64,000 nt of DNA from Bryopsis sp. KO-2023 (Eukaryota; Chlorophyta; Ulvophyceae; Bryopsidales; Bryopsidaceae). The stretch lies in the NCBI GenBank assembly GCA_030272585.1, contig BSYQ01000010.1:4402001-4466000 (forward strand), read 5' to 3'. The translations under genes were made by a program, and so were the position numbers. Shown here piece by piece: positions 9,676 to 22,065 of the stretch (its first letter is position 1; every line of letters starts with the position of its first letter). The notes beneath the pieces are model-generated. The model was not told the origin of the DNA. It ran no database searches and saw nothing but the letters and a program-made list of their open reading frames with translations.

Positions 9676-12600
9676 TCATCGCTTAAAAAACGCGTCCCTC
9701 AAGCTTTCCATTTTTTGACCGTTCCACTTCACGTCTTTCCAGCCATCGCACGACCTTCGACCAGGGTTTCTTTGCCGAATCACTGCAAGGGCAAAACTGG
9801 ATATAGAGTGAAAGGAAGTTCCCTTGTAGTCGATGCATCCTGAACCAAACACACAATACACTTCAATAAGCAATAGACCTCCAGGTCAAACATCTTGTCA
9901 TTTTAAACGCTCGAAATTTCCAGCAGTCCTCCCCCCAATTCTTCTGGTCCATGCCAATGCCCATTAGATCAAACTATACAGTGGAAGGGCTGCATGAGGT
10001 TCTCAGCGTCAGTATAATATATTTCTGAAGGAAAAAAAAACACCAGTACATGCGGTCCCTGAACTGAAGGAACAGAAAGCTAATGTGCCTACACCATCAC
10101 ACTAACCGTTGGGCTGCACAGTGACTTCGACATCGGGCTCGTGCCCAACAGTCCATTTGTGGCTGCCGGGTTCAATCAGCTTAGCATTCACCATGTCTGC
10201 AAATGTCGTCCTGCCCCCACCACACTCGCTCTTCACAGGACTGGTGTTGACAGCAAGCACATCCTCCGATTCAGCTTCTGTCAGCTCCTCCATACCATCC
10301 TGCACGTAGCCACAAATCTAAATGTGGTTTTAGTTTTTTTAGACCTCTAGTATTGGCTTCGGTGCATCATAGATGCAAAAGAAGTCGAAAACCGTTGAAT
10401 TCCGTGGGCTGACATACGATTTCACAGAAGCCCTAATCCAGGGCATGTCCATTTCCAGTCTACCTGTCGAGGCTTCTTTTGTGAGGACCTGAGTTGCATG
10501 CGAGGACCTCCATCGATCGCATACACAATCTCTTGAGACTCCAGGGGACCACCCAAAAGCTTGACTTCCCCGTTGAATGGAATCCCAATGCTAATCTTTT
10601 CACCATGCAAGGCACTGTTCACAGCAGCTGAAAGGAAAAAAAAAAGTCAATTAAAACAATCCTACTCTTACTTGGACATGACAAACCAAGCCACAGCACA
10701 CAGGATACTACGCTTCTTGACATTTACTTTGACCGGGTCCCAAAGGTTCCAGCAAGTTCTCTTGTTTTGGGATGTGGGTCAGTCTCTGAAGGGGGGCAGG
10801 AGGTTTTGGCAAGCATCCTTCGGCTGTCAGGTTTGCACACAAATCTTCTTGCTTAACAGCAACGGCTTCGCCTGGCCCCACATGAGGAAAACGATTAACA
10901 TGATATGCAACATTTAACCCATCCACAACAAGAAAAACTGAATTCGGAACAAAGCTCTTGCCAGCAAAAATTCCTGTGGGAACAGATGCATCCACTTTCC
11001 CCAAATCCACTTTAGCACAAATATTTCCTTGCTCACCTCTTTCGACAGGGAGGGTTGGAGTCACTTCATTCAGCTGTGGTGTATCAGTGATTGACACTTT
11101 CCTTTCGAGCAGCTCCACTGAGTTTTGAAGAAGGGACGGGTTCAACCCATTTGCTGAGATGGTGCCGCTCATGGAGCCCAACAATCCTACAGGCTGGTCC
11201 GATGTCACTTCACCAGCTGCAAAACATCCCAAAATGAGCGCTTCATGTACAAAAAAACTCGCATCAATCGAAGAAGGGCAATTGAAAATTGCCAAGTATA
11301 AACTCTCTAACGATTCGCTGTGATGCCACTCGGGCTTTTCTTTTGCATGCTTTACATTTATATGCTCATCTGTGAATTGTGTCCATTGCAGAGTTCCCTT
11401 AATTAAGAGAGTTCGACGCACAATGCTCAAAAACTCACCAGGCATTGTGACGGCCTCAGGAACTCTCGGATTGAACCACATGTTTTTGATATGCTTAATG
11501 ACTTCAGGATCTCGGGGGGGAGCTCGCCTGCAAAACACAGTCACTTTGCTTAAGTACAGTTTCTTGAATTTACCTGGTAATGTACATAGCTCCAGCAGCA
11601 TTTTCAGTGGTGGTGGAAAATCCTTGACAATATTCGAACACTGCTGCACTGGATTTTGAACCAAACCACTGAGAGTGCTTCCCAGGCTAACAGGGAGTTC
11701 CACAGCCAAACCTCCATTGCATGATTGCATCATGCAAAATTGTATGCTAAAAAAAAAGGGAAAACGAACTGGCTTCCTAGACGTAATATATTTGAAGAAA
11801 AATATTACTTGAAGAAAAAACGAGAGGCATGCTTACTGTCGATTTTCGCGGATGGCGTCCCTCATATCCTTTTTCAGTGGGGTGTGCTGGAGGTGGTGCT
11901 CGCTCACATACATGTAAGCGACACATGTGCTTCCCAAACACTTGGCGAATTTCTCCCATGCTTCAAGACTGATATTGAAATTTTCCCCGACGTTGAGTGC
12001 CCAAATCCGACCCAACTGAAGGACTCTTGTTAAATGATCTAATTGGCTGTCACACATACCCTAAAAATAGCACAGCCCACACTCAACACACATACCCTGA
12101 ACGTATTAAAAAAAGAACAATGTTTTCAAGAATAAGTAACCAAACCAAGGCTTTCAGCATTTGATGCGGTGCATCCGGAGAAGAAAATTGCATACGGAAA
12201 CGAATGCAAAGCAAACTTCACTTGGTTTCGTGGGGAAGGGGGCATATGAAAGACAAGGGCTCATTGGATCAAGGTGCACTGGCAATAATTGGGGAGAGGA
12301 AAAACACTGGTTGCTAGGAAAATTGATGCGAAGATTTGCTCACCAGTTCAAAGTTCTGAATGTAGAGGGCCTCGAGACGCGTGTTGACATGGAGGGCGTC
12401 CAAAACTGCGTCAATGACAGCAGGGCCCACGTCAGACCTCAGGTATTGCTTCAACCTGAGCACTCTTCCGTTTGCTTCAAACTCGGTGGAATTTGAGCGG
12501 ATTTTTTCGCACAACCCTGCAACTGCTTGACTCTGTGGGCACAAGTGAGCAGCACCAATGGTCAGCAATTCTCTAGACGCTTTTCTTTTTATCATTCTCT

Positions 12601-13938
12601 CGATGCATCTTTTTTATACCAGGATCCTTAATAACTTCTGTGATATTCTAACCAATACTGATCCATAAAATCAAGTCACCTCCAGAGAGTTTCCACCCGG
12701 CACCCTTCTCGGCCTTCTTTTTGCCAGGGGCACAACATTGATGTCCAAACCGCCATCCCCCGAATAATTCTCATCCTCGCTCATGGAGCTCTCATCGCTG
12801 TCGCGTCGTCTTTTCTTCTTCCTCTTCTTTTTCCCACCCTTTTGTGCTGCCCCGCTTTTGCCTTTCTTTTTCTGAAGATTAATTCGTTTGGCTTTTTTCC
12901 CTGCAGTTTCTGGCTCGACTGCGACTTCTTCCTCAGGGTCATCTGTTGCGTCATTTGCAGTGGAAGCCGGAACAACTTTTGCCGATGATGGGGTGAGTGT
13001 CATGCCAGAGGAAACTGGGACCAGCCCGGGCATCAATCCAGGAGCACATGCTGGGGGGGATACTCTGCCTGCACAGTTTTCCGACAAAAATCAACATGCT
13101 GCGACTTGGAACTTCTTCACTGGTTTCCTATCAGCCCACACACATACTCGAAATTCCATGTTGAGAAGCGGGGGGGGAAGATCAATCAGAAACTAGAACA
13201 ATTCAAATGCCCCGTTTTGGTTCAACACGTCTTCTCTTGGTTACCTGGCATGAACAGTCTTGGGTTCAAATATGGGTTCCAACCCATTCCCCCCCTGTGT
13301 GGATAAAGGCCTGAGAAGGAACCCTGGTGCGGCAGGATCGATAACCCAGGTGCTGAAACTTGAATGCCCTGACTGATGGTCCTCAAAGCGGGAACTGGTT
13401 TCGATACAGAGTCAGGATATCCTGCATCAGCATTGATGCTCTTTTTTTCTGGAGCTGGATGAACGCCATCCTGCCCAGCCTCATTCCCATTCGCTGATGT
13501 TGGATCAGAGCTCAACCCCCCACTGGGGATTTGCAGGCAACTGGCAACGAATTCATTGCAAGCTTTGTCTTCTTCAGCAGATACCTTAGGAACTTTCCTC
13601 CATCGCAGCGATTTTTGTCGGTGCAGCCCGAATGTTATGGGAGGAAAGCCCCCTGGCCAAGCACTGATGGCATCCAAGCCATATGAGGGAGGTCCATAAG
13701 GATAAGATACAGTCTTTGGTGAATCCAATGCCTGTAGAGGGGATGACATTGCGCGGACCCCCTTGATTTGGGCAGAAGTTTGTACAGCTTGAGAAAAGCA
13801 TGGAGGCTTGGGCTTGAGGGAAGCCTGATTTACTGCTTCTCCATCGAGGGGATCCTGCTGCCCGATTTTCCTCAAGTCATCCAAGCTTGACGTACGCGTC
13901 AGACCAGGCCCTGACATCATATCCTCCTGGGCGGTCAT
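9676..13938 (-). CDS. Nuclear protein with LRR-like block and C-terminal RAMA domain
   Basis: Nine exons on the minus strand: 13938-13245, 13068-12680, 12532-12344, 12015-11837, 11527-11439, 11216-10728, 10627-10464, 10299-10107 and 9839-9676. All junctions are GT-AG, phases agree, and the total is 850 codons (849 residues). Residues 1-270 look disordered. About 275-330 is a strongly basic stretch (KKRKKKRRR then an acidic Ser/Glu segment), a clear nuclear localisation signal. About 365-510 reads like leucine-rich-repeat units (NTRLEALYIQNFEL, RIWALNVGENFNISLEAW, CVAYMYVSEHHL) ending in KNMWFNP. The last 85 residues fit the RAMA fold: TTFADMVNAKLIEPG, a strand pair, CIDYKGTSFHSISSFALAVI, then GWKDVKWNGQKM before the stop. 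RAMA occurs fused to bacterial restriction and methylase proteins and in eukaryotic MPND, linked to N6-methyladenine DNA. The function here is inferred. The first ATG follows a CTGCAG acceptor, so a non-coding upstream exon is likely. Confidence 0.8.
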
Positions 13939-15033
13939 TAAGTGCAACTGCAGGTGAAAACGATGCGTTTCGCTGGCAGCGAGACGGAATCAAATATCAA
14001 GGATTTGGCCGGAATGCAAAGAAACGTGATCGGTTGTACGTACGACAGCAGAATTTACGAAGCTGTGAGGGAACTTGTCGACCACGCCAGCGGCGCGCCA
14101 ACCAATACGACATGACGGGCTACGCGGCCTCGTTTTCGTAATATGAACTGTGAGAAAACGTGCACGTGTGCCCCTCCGCCTCCAACAGGCGGAAAAAAAC
14201 GGACACAGAGGGAGCCGTGAACTGTTCAAACACGTGCGTTGCTTCCAACCGCCATTGATGGACCTCAGCGCCATAAATAGCACAGGAACGGCTTGTTCTT
14301 GCCTGAGCCTACCAGCTAGTGGGCTGCTAGCAGTGCTCGCCAAACACAGCGCAACACTGGACAACGCCGCTTCTAGTGGTATTGTGCGAGAAGCAGCACA
14401 GAAACAGAATAAGAAAGCTCACCCTTTTCCCTTGGCAGCTACAGAGTTTCTGTCTCAACGACAGCAGCTCGGTGGAAGCCGCAGTCACGGAAACGTGATT
14501 GATCGAACGACCAAGAATGGCTGCAGACTTTGGCTGCTGAGTTGCAATCCTCCCTGACAACACACACACACCTGGGCACCCAGGATACTCATAACTCACC
14601 TTGAAGGGTGAGGCTGAGAAAAACGGAGGGGGGATGTGTACGACACGTAATCGTACACACCTACACAACACTAACAGAAACACAATGTTCAGCTGATGAA
14701 CGCATCACGAGTGAAGAGGCGGCGCCGTCTGCGGCCGATCACGTAAAGAATTTTTATCATTTGACACAAGAGCCATCTCCAGAACAGCAACTCTCTCTCT
14801 CCAACCCATGATGTTGCACTCCAGCGTAGAAATGCAACCCATGGTTTCCTAACTATGTATACATCCAGATCGATCGACCGAAAACATCATCCTCATCACA
14901 ATGATCCATGATCCATGATTACAAAACGACACAAGTCCCCTTCCAGTTGACAGGGCTACGAACTCAAGGAACTTTTTGTGATTTACAGTGTTTGGGATAT
15001 CGATTTTTTTGCATGTTGTGACCATTAGACCTG
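13939..15033. other. Intergenic stretch upstream of the RAMA gene
   Basis: Probably contains the 5' leader, a leader intron and the promoter of the RAMA gene. Open frames at 13990-14364 (-) and 14150-14557 (+) have no recognisable motif and no phase-matched partner exons. The right end is the 4-bp target site CAAG used by the retrotransposon. Confidence 0.4.
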
Positions 15034-15037
15034 CAAG

Positions 15038-15294
15038 TGTACAGTTGCACTCATGTTTTCCCAATCCTTGCGTGAAACGAGCTGTGGATCGTTTGAGTCT
15101 TTTACACTGTTAGATTGTTCCGAGTTTCCTTCCCGATAAATACCTTCCCCAGTTTCTGTCAAGCGCCGTTTCACATCCATTCCAGTAACCTAACTTCCTC
15201 ACATCGATCTAACCCTTCCCTCCTTTCGATCGTCTAACTTCCTCACAACAATCTAATCCCGATAATCAGTCATCTAAACAGACCGTGTGGAACA
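15038..15294 (-). repeat. 3' LTR of the retrotransposon
   Basis: 257 bp beginning TGTACAG and ending GGAACA on the plus strand, which is the downstream LTR for the minus-strand element. It looks identical to the copy at 19720-19976. Confidence 0.95.
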
Positions 15295-18200
15295 TGGGCC
15301 CAACCTCGCCTGATTTCCACTGTGAGAGACTCCGAAAGAAAAAGAGATGACGGGTCATCGCTAAAAAAGAAAAGGCTGCAAAAAAATGGGTTGCGTGCAA
15401 CACTGGGAGGGGACGTTCTGAGAACCCGAAAAAAATCAAAAAAGAAAAAATGTGTATCCCGAGCCCGGATGTCTTACATGTGGGGAGGCCAGTCGAAATC
15501 GTCATCCGCATGCCAAGGTTGACGTCCATGGCATTTCTGGAGGTGATCTTGATGGTAGATGCCTCGAGGGCGGCGGCCAGGGCCCGTGCGTGGTGTGAGT
15601 TCAGCTGTTCGCCAGAGGGAGCCCGTGAGTTGTTCGACGAGCCGGAGGGGGCCACGCCAGTGGGGCTGTAGCTTGTCTTCTCGCTTGGCGGCTTGGACGG
15701 CGTCATAGTGCCATACGAGGTCCCCTGCGTGGAGTTCCTTAGGGACGACTTTGCGTAGGCTGTTGCGGTAAGCGCGTTGCTTGTTTGCTCGTTCCCGGGC
15801 AGTCCATTGTGTGGCCGCAGAGCTGGTCCAAAGCTGCTGGGGGGAGGCGCCGGTGGTGCTGTGCGGCGTGGTGTTGATGGCACGGACTGCAGCATCAATA
15901 TGGTGAGGCCAGTCGTGGGTGCTGTTGTGCAAAAGTTTTTTGATGCGGTCCTCGAGGGTGCGGTGGAAACGTTCCACCAACCCATTGGAGTTGTGTTTGT
16001 GTGGGGGAGTGTAAATGAGCTCCACGCCGTTGTCTTTGCTCCAGGTTCGCATGTCGTTCGAACTGTTGTAGCCGGCCCCATCGAGGATGAGGAGCACAGG
16101 GTGTCCGTGGTTTCCGGCCCAGCGGTCCAATGCGGCCGTGATTGTGGCGGACGTCACGGTCCTGGAGGCCGTGGCTTGTCCGCGTCGAGTGCAGCTGTCC
16201 ACGATGCAGGTGATGAACTTTTCGCCTGTGGTAGCGGGCGTGAGGGGCCCGATAACATCCAGATGCAGCACAGTGCCAGGGGAATCTCCGTAGGGCAGTT
16301 GGCCCCAGGGACGACGTGGGGTGAGGGGACGAAAAATGGCGCAGGTTGGGCAGGTGGCGACGACTTCAGAAATGACGTTTTTGGGAATAGTGTGACCGTC
16401 CTGTTTGGCTTGGAGGTGTGTCTTCTCTACACCCCAGTGCTCCTTGCGATGGGTGTTCCAAGCTTGCTGATGAGGTGTTAGGGTGGTCGTGGTGTTGACG
16501 GCTGGTGTTGGTTGTTTTTTGTCCGTTTGGTTCGGCCGACTGAGGAGGTCAGCAGCAACGTTAGTGGACCCCGGCAAAAATTCGAAGGTGGTGTGGGTTT
16601 CGTTACCGAGTATCCAGGCCCACAGGCGGCCCACCCTTTTGTCGTTTTTTCCAAGCCCGCCTGTTCGCATTTGTTCGGCGAGTGCTTGGTTGTCAGTGCG
16701 TAGGGTGGTCGGTGTGTTTCCTCGATACGCCGACGTTTTTTGGAGGGCCCATTTGACGGCCTTCAATTCGCCAAGGAACGAGGACGTCGGTTCTGTGAGC
16801 CGAGTACTGCCATAATCGATCAGGTGGGTTTGGTCCTTGTTGTCGTGGGCGAAGAGGATGTAACCTGCGTGTTCGCCTGACCAGTCTGTTTCGAGTGTGA
16901 AGGTGCGAGCTGTGAGGCCTGGTAGGGCTAGATCCGTTTGGTGGTTTACGGCGTAGGAGATGAAAGTGTGGAGAGCTTGCTGGACGTCGTGTTGCCATTG
17001 TGCGACATCGGGGGCAGCTGAATAGGCGGCCAGGAGTTTTCTCAGGGTGTCCAGGTGATGTTCGAGCTTGGGTATTGTTTTCCTGCAGTAAGAAAAAATA
17101 CCAATGATCCTGGCGAGGTCAGTGGTGTCGTTGACAGGGCCGAGTTCATTGAGTTTGTCCGTGAGAAAGGGCTTGTGGGACCACTGGCCGTCGTGGAGGT
17201 GGTAACCGAGGAACTCCACTGTATCTGCGAGCCAGGTCACTTTTTGGTAGTTCACTTTTAAGCCGTAGTCCTGGAGAACCGAAAATAGTTCGTTTAGTTT
17301 CGTGTGTAGTTCGGCCGCAGTGGGGGCGCCCAGCAAGATATCGTCTGCGTAGATTACGCAGTCCAAATGACCGAGGATGCTGGTGATCCTGTCCGAGAAC
17401 AGGGTTGGGCTCCAGCACCACCCTTGGGGGAGGCGGTTCCACTTGTATCGCCGCCCCTGCCATGTAAAGGAGAATAGGGGCGACAGCTCAGGTGAGATGG
17501 CAAGTCCAAAAAAAGCGTCCTTGAGGTCTATTTTGGCATAGACCTTCCACTCGGCCTTCACTTTCCAGATAGTGCGCCATGGGTCGGAAAAAACCATGCC
17601 CAGTTTTTTGAAGTAGCCATTGAGTCGTCGAAAGTCGTTAGTGAAACGATAGGTTCCGTCGTCTTTGGCGATGGGCAGTAATGGGTTGAAAAAGGCTGCT
17701 TCAGAGGAAGGTGATAGAGAAAGATACCCACGGTCGACGTAGAGCTCCAGTTGTTTCGTGACTGCGTTTCTGTCGACGACCTTGTCGACAGAATACTCCG
17801 TGCGTAACCCTGCGTCGCCTGGTTTGGTCCACTCCATTTCGTCCGGTCTGATTTGGAGAGCTTTCATTTTTTCGTTGATAGGGTGTGTGCTGAGGTCGCC
17901 GACGTCTGGAAAACGTGCCATGATGTCGTTAGCAATGTCCTGGCTTGTGAGGTTTGTTTTTTGTGGCAGGGTGACGGCGTGGACTTTGGGGCGGTCCAGG
18001 CGGTTGACGACATGGTGCTGTGCGCCGTGGATATTGATGAGGGGGGTGGTGGCTGTGAGTTGGTGGACGCGATCCGTCGAGTTCCAGACGTCGACGCGGA
18101 AATGGCCCGCCTTAGTCGTCAATGCGCCGGTGACGAGGCCTGGGCGGTGGAGTGCAGGCGTGATAGTGGCCTGGCCGGCGACGTCCATTCTATATGGTAA

Positions 18201-19719
18201 GTAGAGTCGAGTCCACTTTTGGGGCTCCAGGATATATGGTTTTCCTGCTTGCAGCTGAATGCAGGTTTTTTTACTGGAGAGGCCAGTTCCCTGGTGTACA
18301 GGCCAGAGCTGGGTAAGGTGGACAGTGCCTTGTTGAGGTGCAATGGTGGGGTTAGTAGATGTTACCACATGACATTGGATTGTGGCTCCTGTGGTGGTTT
18401 GACAGATTTCGCCAAGGTTGGCATTCACCGAGATGTTGAGCGCCTTGATCCCGTCGATGCCCAGAATTGGAGTGGTCGTCGCATTGGTGACGAGCCATGT
18501 GACGAGCTGCGTGTCATCCGATACTCCGATAGCGGTAGGCAGGAGAGCTTCCCCATTGACGACACTAGAGGAGCCGTTGAAGCCTTCAATGCGCTGGGGC
18601 GTTTGGAGGGTGGAGCTGTACGGAATCCCATACCGTTTGGCGATGGAGAGAGGGAGCAGGGACGCCTGAGATCCGGTATCGATCAGGCAGGATTTGAGTG
18701 GTTGTTTGTGAATAGTGATGGGGGTGTGGAGAAGAGATGGTGGTGTGGAAGCTGCTGCATACTGCGAATTGGTCTTTACAGTGTTAGTAATCTTCTGGTT
18801 TTGCTTTTTCTTCCTACAGTTTGCTTCCGAGTGGCCCTTCCACCCACAGTAGCCACACGTTTGATCCCTGTCCGCCTGAAGCGCAGCCACCGTGTCCTGA
18901 AGCCCTTTGAGCTGTGCCTGGAATTCCGTCGTCGGGGGCGTTGAAACGACGGTGCACCACATCCAGCGCAAAATCCATTCGCCAGTGGTGGTCGCCAGTG
19001 TGACGACCGGCAGCTTCCCCAAAGTCCGAAGCGACCCCTTGATCGTCTTGATGACACTCGAGAGCTTGAGGTAAACGAAAGCGAGGACGTTCACCAATAA
19101 GAACGCCAGGAACGCACCAAAAAGCTGCGACATCATATCCAGGCGGGACGAGAACCAATGGCGGGCTCGTTTGGGCATGGCGCCAAAAACGTCGAAAGGA
19201 TCACTGAAGAAACTCCTCACGGCGGTGGACAGGGAAGCAGTGGCCTGGAAAAAAGCGCTGGTAAAGAGAGTGAGACAGGTATCCCATTTTGCGCATGTCT
19301 CTGTTTGTTTGCCTTTTCCTGTAGGTAGTCGGAAAAAAGAGAACCACCCCGCCGTTTTGACGAGAGGGTCCTTTGCGCGGGGGGTGTCCCAGTTGGGTGC
19401 CAGCTTGGGTGGAGGTTCGTCGGGTGGTGGTTGATCACCACGTTCGCGAATGTACCAATAAGGTGGGTGTTCGCGTAGTCGTCGCTCATCGCGGAGTTGC
19501 TCTGAGAGGGACATAACTTTTGCTCTGAGCTTCACTTTTTCCTTTTCCAACGCTGCCAGTTCTTTATCTTGAGCGGTTGCGAAAATGCCTCCATCCACTG
19601 TGTGTATGCAGGTGGTCGAAAAGAAAATGGTGAGCCAAGCGAGCGAGAGAGGTGAGAGGTATACTCTTTTTGTCGTTCTGGTCGCGTTGCGCCCAGAAAC
19701 GTCTTCGGCTCCGAAACCA

Positions 19720-19976
19720 TGTACAGTTGCACTCATGTTTTCCCAATCCTTGCGTGAAACGAGCTGTGGATCGTTTGAGTCTTTTACACTGTTAGATTGT
19801 TCCGAGTTTCCTTCCCGATAAATACCTTCCCCAGTTTCTGTCAAGCGCCGTTTCACATCCATTCCAGTAACCTAACTTCCTCACATCGATCTAACCCTTC
19901 CCTCCTTTCGATCGTCTAACTTCCTCACAACAATCTAATCCCGATAATCAGTCATCTAAACAGACCGTGTGGAACA
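19720..19976 (-). repeat. 5' LTR of the retrotransposon
   Basis: 257-bp upstream LTR in element orientation. The long polyprotein frame begins inside it, at 19862, so part of the LTR may be translated or the true start may lie further in. Confidence 0.95.
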
Positions 19977-19980
19977 CAAG

Positions 19981-22065
19981 TGAATTGCAGAAACTCAAAC
20001 GTTCATGTATGCGTGCGACACTTGCGGGGAAGTATATCGATCCCTTCTCTTCCCTTCTTAATTTCTTCCCGATCATTTCTCATTATGCCTCCCAAAATGA
20101 TCAATTTCAACACTGGTATCGCCCTGTGAACACGAAAACCAGTTCCTGTATACGAATATTGAGATGTAAACATTCATAGAAAAAAGAAAAAAGAAAAAAA
20201 AAAGTTGCTGTAAGGATGCTCCCGCCCTGCTCGTAAATATCTGAATCCAACCAGAATGCCATGGAGGTGGAGCACCCACAGTTACTCATTGATGCATGAA
20301 TGAATATGATGGGGTACGGTATCAACACCATTTCCATCCAACAACATCGCTCGCTTGAATGAAATGAGAAGAGAATGCAAGTTCCTATTTTTGAAGTTTC
20401 AGGTCAATGAACTGTGTTTTGAAACATCCAGCTTTATGCTCCAGAATATGAAGAATCATTACTAATGTGTAGTACACAACCCTGTGCAGGAAAAACCCCA
20501 TCTCAAGCAAAGCATACTCACTGTTTTCCTTTTCAAAACACAGGGAAAGAAACCCTACACAGATTCTCTCTGCATTTTTCCACCAAGCCTAATTTTTTCC
20601 CCAACCCATGATACAACAAGCGACGTTCGGAAAGCCAAATCAAATAGATCCGTCGATGTATTCTCACAGACCCCTCGTTCCATACATACAAAACCTATGA
20701 TTTCCTCAAAGAATTAGTACCAGCAATGGTTTTTGGTGAAGCAATGAGGTTAAGGAACCAGGGCGGACCACTTGTTGCTGAATGAAAAGAGAGTCAATAT
20801 TGGTTGTGGAGAGACTAGGTATAAAGTTGTGCAACTAGATGACCAACCACCTCATATAGCATAATTTGATAAATAGGAATTGTGACTATCTGCAAGGGTG
20901 TGACACCAATTACTCTATCATACTCCTTAATCAAATTGCCCATTGTCGCCATTATCACCGACAACGACAATCCACCGTGAGTGTTTCTGTGAAGTTCTTT
21001 TTCCCCCTATTCTGTTTTTTTTTAAATGATGGAAAAACGTCTTCATTGGATGTAATGCCCCACTTTACATTTTTTTTCACTCTTCACAAAATTGTCCCTT
21101 GTTCCGTTAATTCTCTTCCCCTCGATCAGCAACCTCGTAACATTTTCCTTTTTTCAAATGCTCAAATCTAACCCCGGCACATTCAAGCAATGAATCCCCC
21201 CTTAGCAAGAGTTTGATCAACAGCCCTCATTCAAAGGATACACAGACATATATGCATGTGTGCGTGCAAAAGGAGCTACACACCAAACCAAAAAAAAAAG
21301 TTAATTCTCGAATCCATCTCGAAATTATATATAGAAACTTTCGGACGAAAACGACATCCTTTGAAATCCCATCCTTTTCCCTCCCCTCCTTTTGAGCACC
21401 TATTCGACTTCGAATTTTTTTTTGATGTAGATCTATATTTTCCCCATATTCAGCTTCAATTTCCATAGCCTTCTTCCAATAAATCTTAGATCCCACTCAG
21501 CCTACAGTAGCATTTGTGATAAAATGCTGGATACTTTCAAGATGTTGAAATCCAAATGAAATTCCTCTAGTCACAGCATTCTCAAAATCTCCTCCTGAAA
21601 CAGGAAAAAGGCAGAAAACATGCCCTCCAAAAAATCACCAAGCCCAAACTGCTTTCAAAAGAATTGAAGGTGGAGATTTCTCAACATTGCCCCCTCCCCC
21701 CAAAAAAAACCAAAGAAAAAATGAAAAAAACCACCTTGAAATAAGAAAACCCCTCAAAAAAACGGATGGCTGATACTATATGGAATCAACCTATACCCTC
21801 CAAAAAGAAAAAATTTACTGCAAAATCAACTAAAAAGAAAAAGCGCCACAGAAAAATATATGAAAGAGAATTGTATGGATCTAATCGATGAGGTCACCCT
21901 TCACCACCTTTTCCCGTTTATTTACTACTTTTTGTTTCCTTTTGTATAGATCTTTTCTCTTTGTTTTTCCCCCCTTTTTTTTTCTTTTTTCTATATTCCA
22001 CACATATACGCCCAAAAATGCTCCAGGCCCTTCCGGACCAGGCAAAATATCTTCCCAGCAAAACC
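19981..22065. other. Intergenic AT-rich stretch, no supported gene
   Basis: Runs of A or T dominate (for example 21690-21850). No frame on either strand shows a family motif or phase-matched exons. The right part should hold the 3' UTR and polyadenylation region of the raffinose-synthase-like gene. Confidence 0.5.

Larger units (their letters stand above)
15034..19980 (-). mobile_element. Ty3/gypsy-type LTR retrotransposon, young and whole-looking
   Basis: A complete element in minus orientation. Two 257-bp LTRs of the TG...CA form look identical by eye and are flanked by a 4-bp duplication CAAG (15034-15037 and 19977-19980). This implies a recent insertion. The sequence next to the 5' LTR begins TGGTTTCGGAGCC, a primer-binding-site candidate resembling a Met-tRNA-type site. 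A single long frame of 1,462 residues (19862-15474) covers the parts in Ty3/gypsy order: an N-terminal region, a zinc knuckle near residue 335 (CGYCGWKGHSEANC), an aspartic protease motif near 391 (DTGSQ), reverse transcriptase with YADD near 838, RNase H, and an integrase with an HHCC-like zinc region, catalytic acidic residues and a basic tail. No breaks were noticed. No envelope-like part was recognised. Confidence 0.93.

Noticed and set aside
10102-10106. In-frame stop that would end the RAMA protein after the exon starting at 10299
   Set aside because: A GTTAGT donor sits just before it, and the next exon (9839-9676) completes the RAMA pattern with matching phase and closes the frame to a whole number of codons.
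15777-16481. 234-codon plus-strand frame inside the retrotransposon
   Set aside because: Antisense to the integrase part of the retrotransposon polyprotein; a shadow of that coding sequence.
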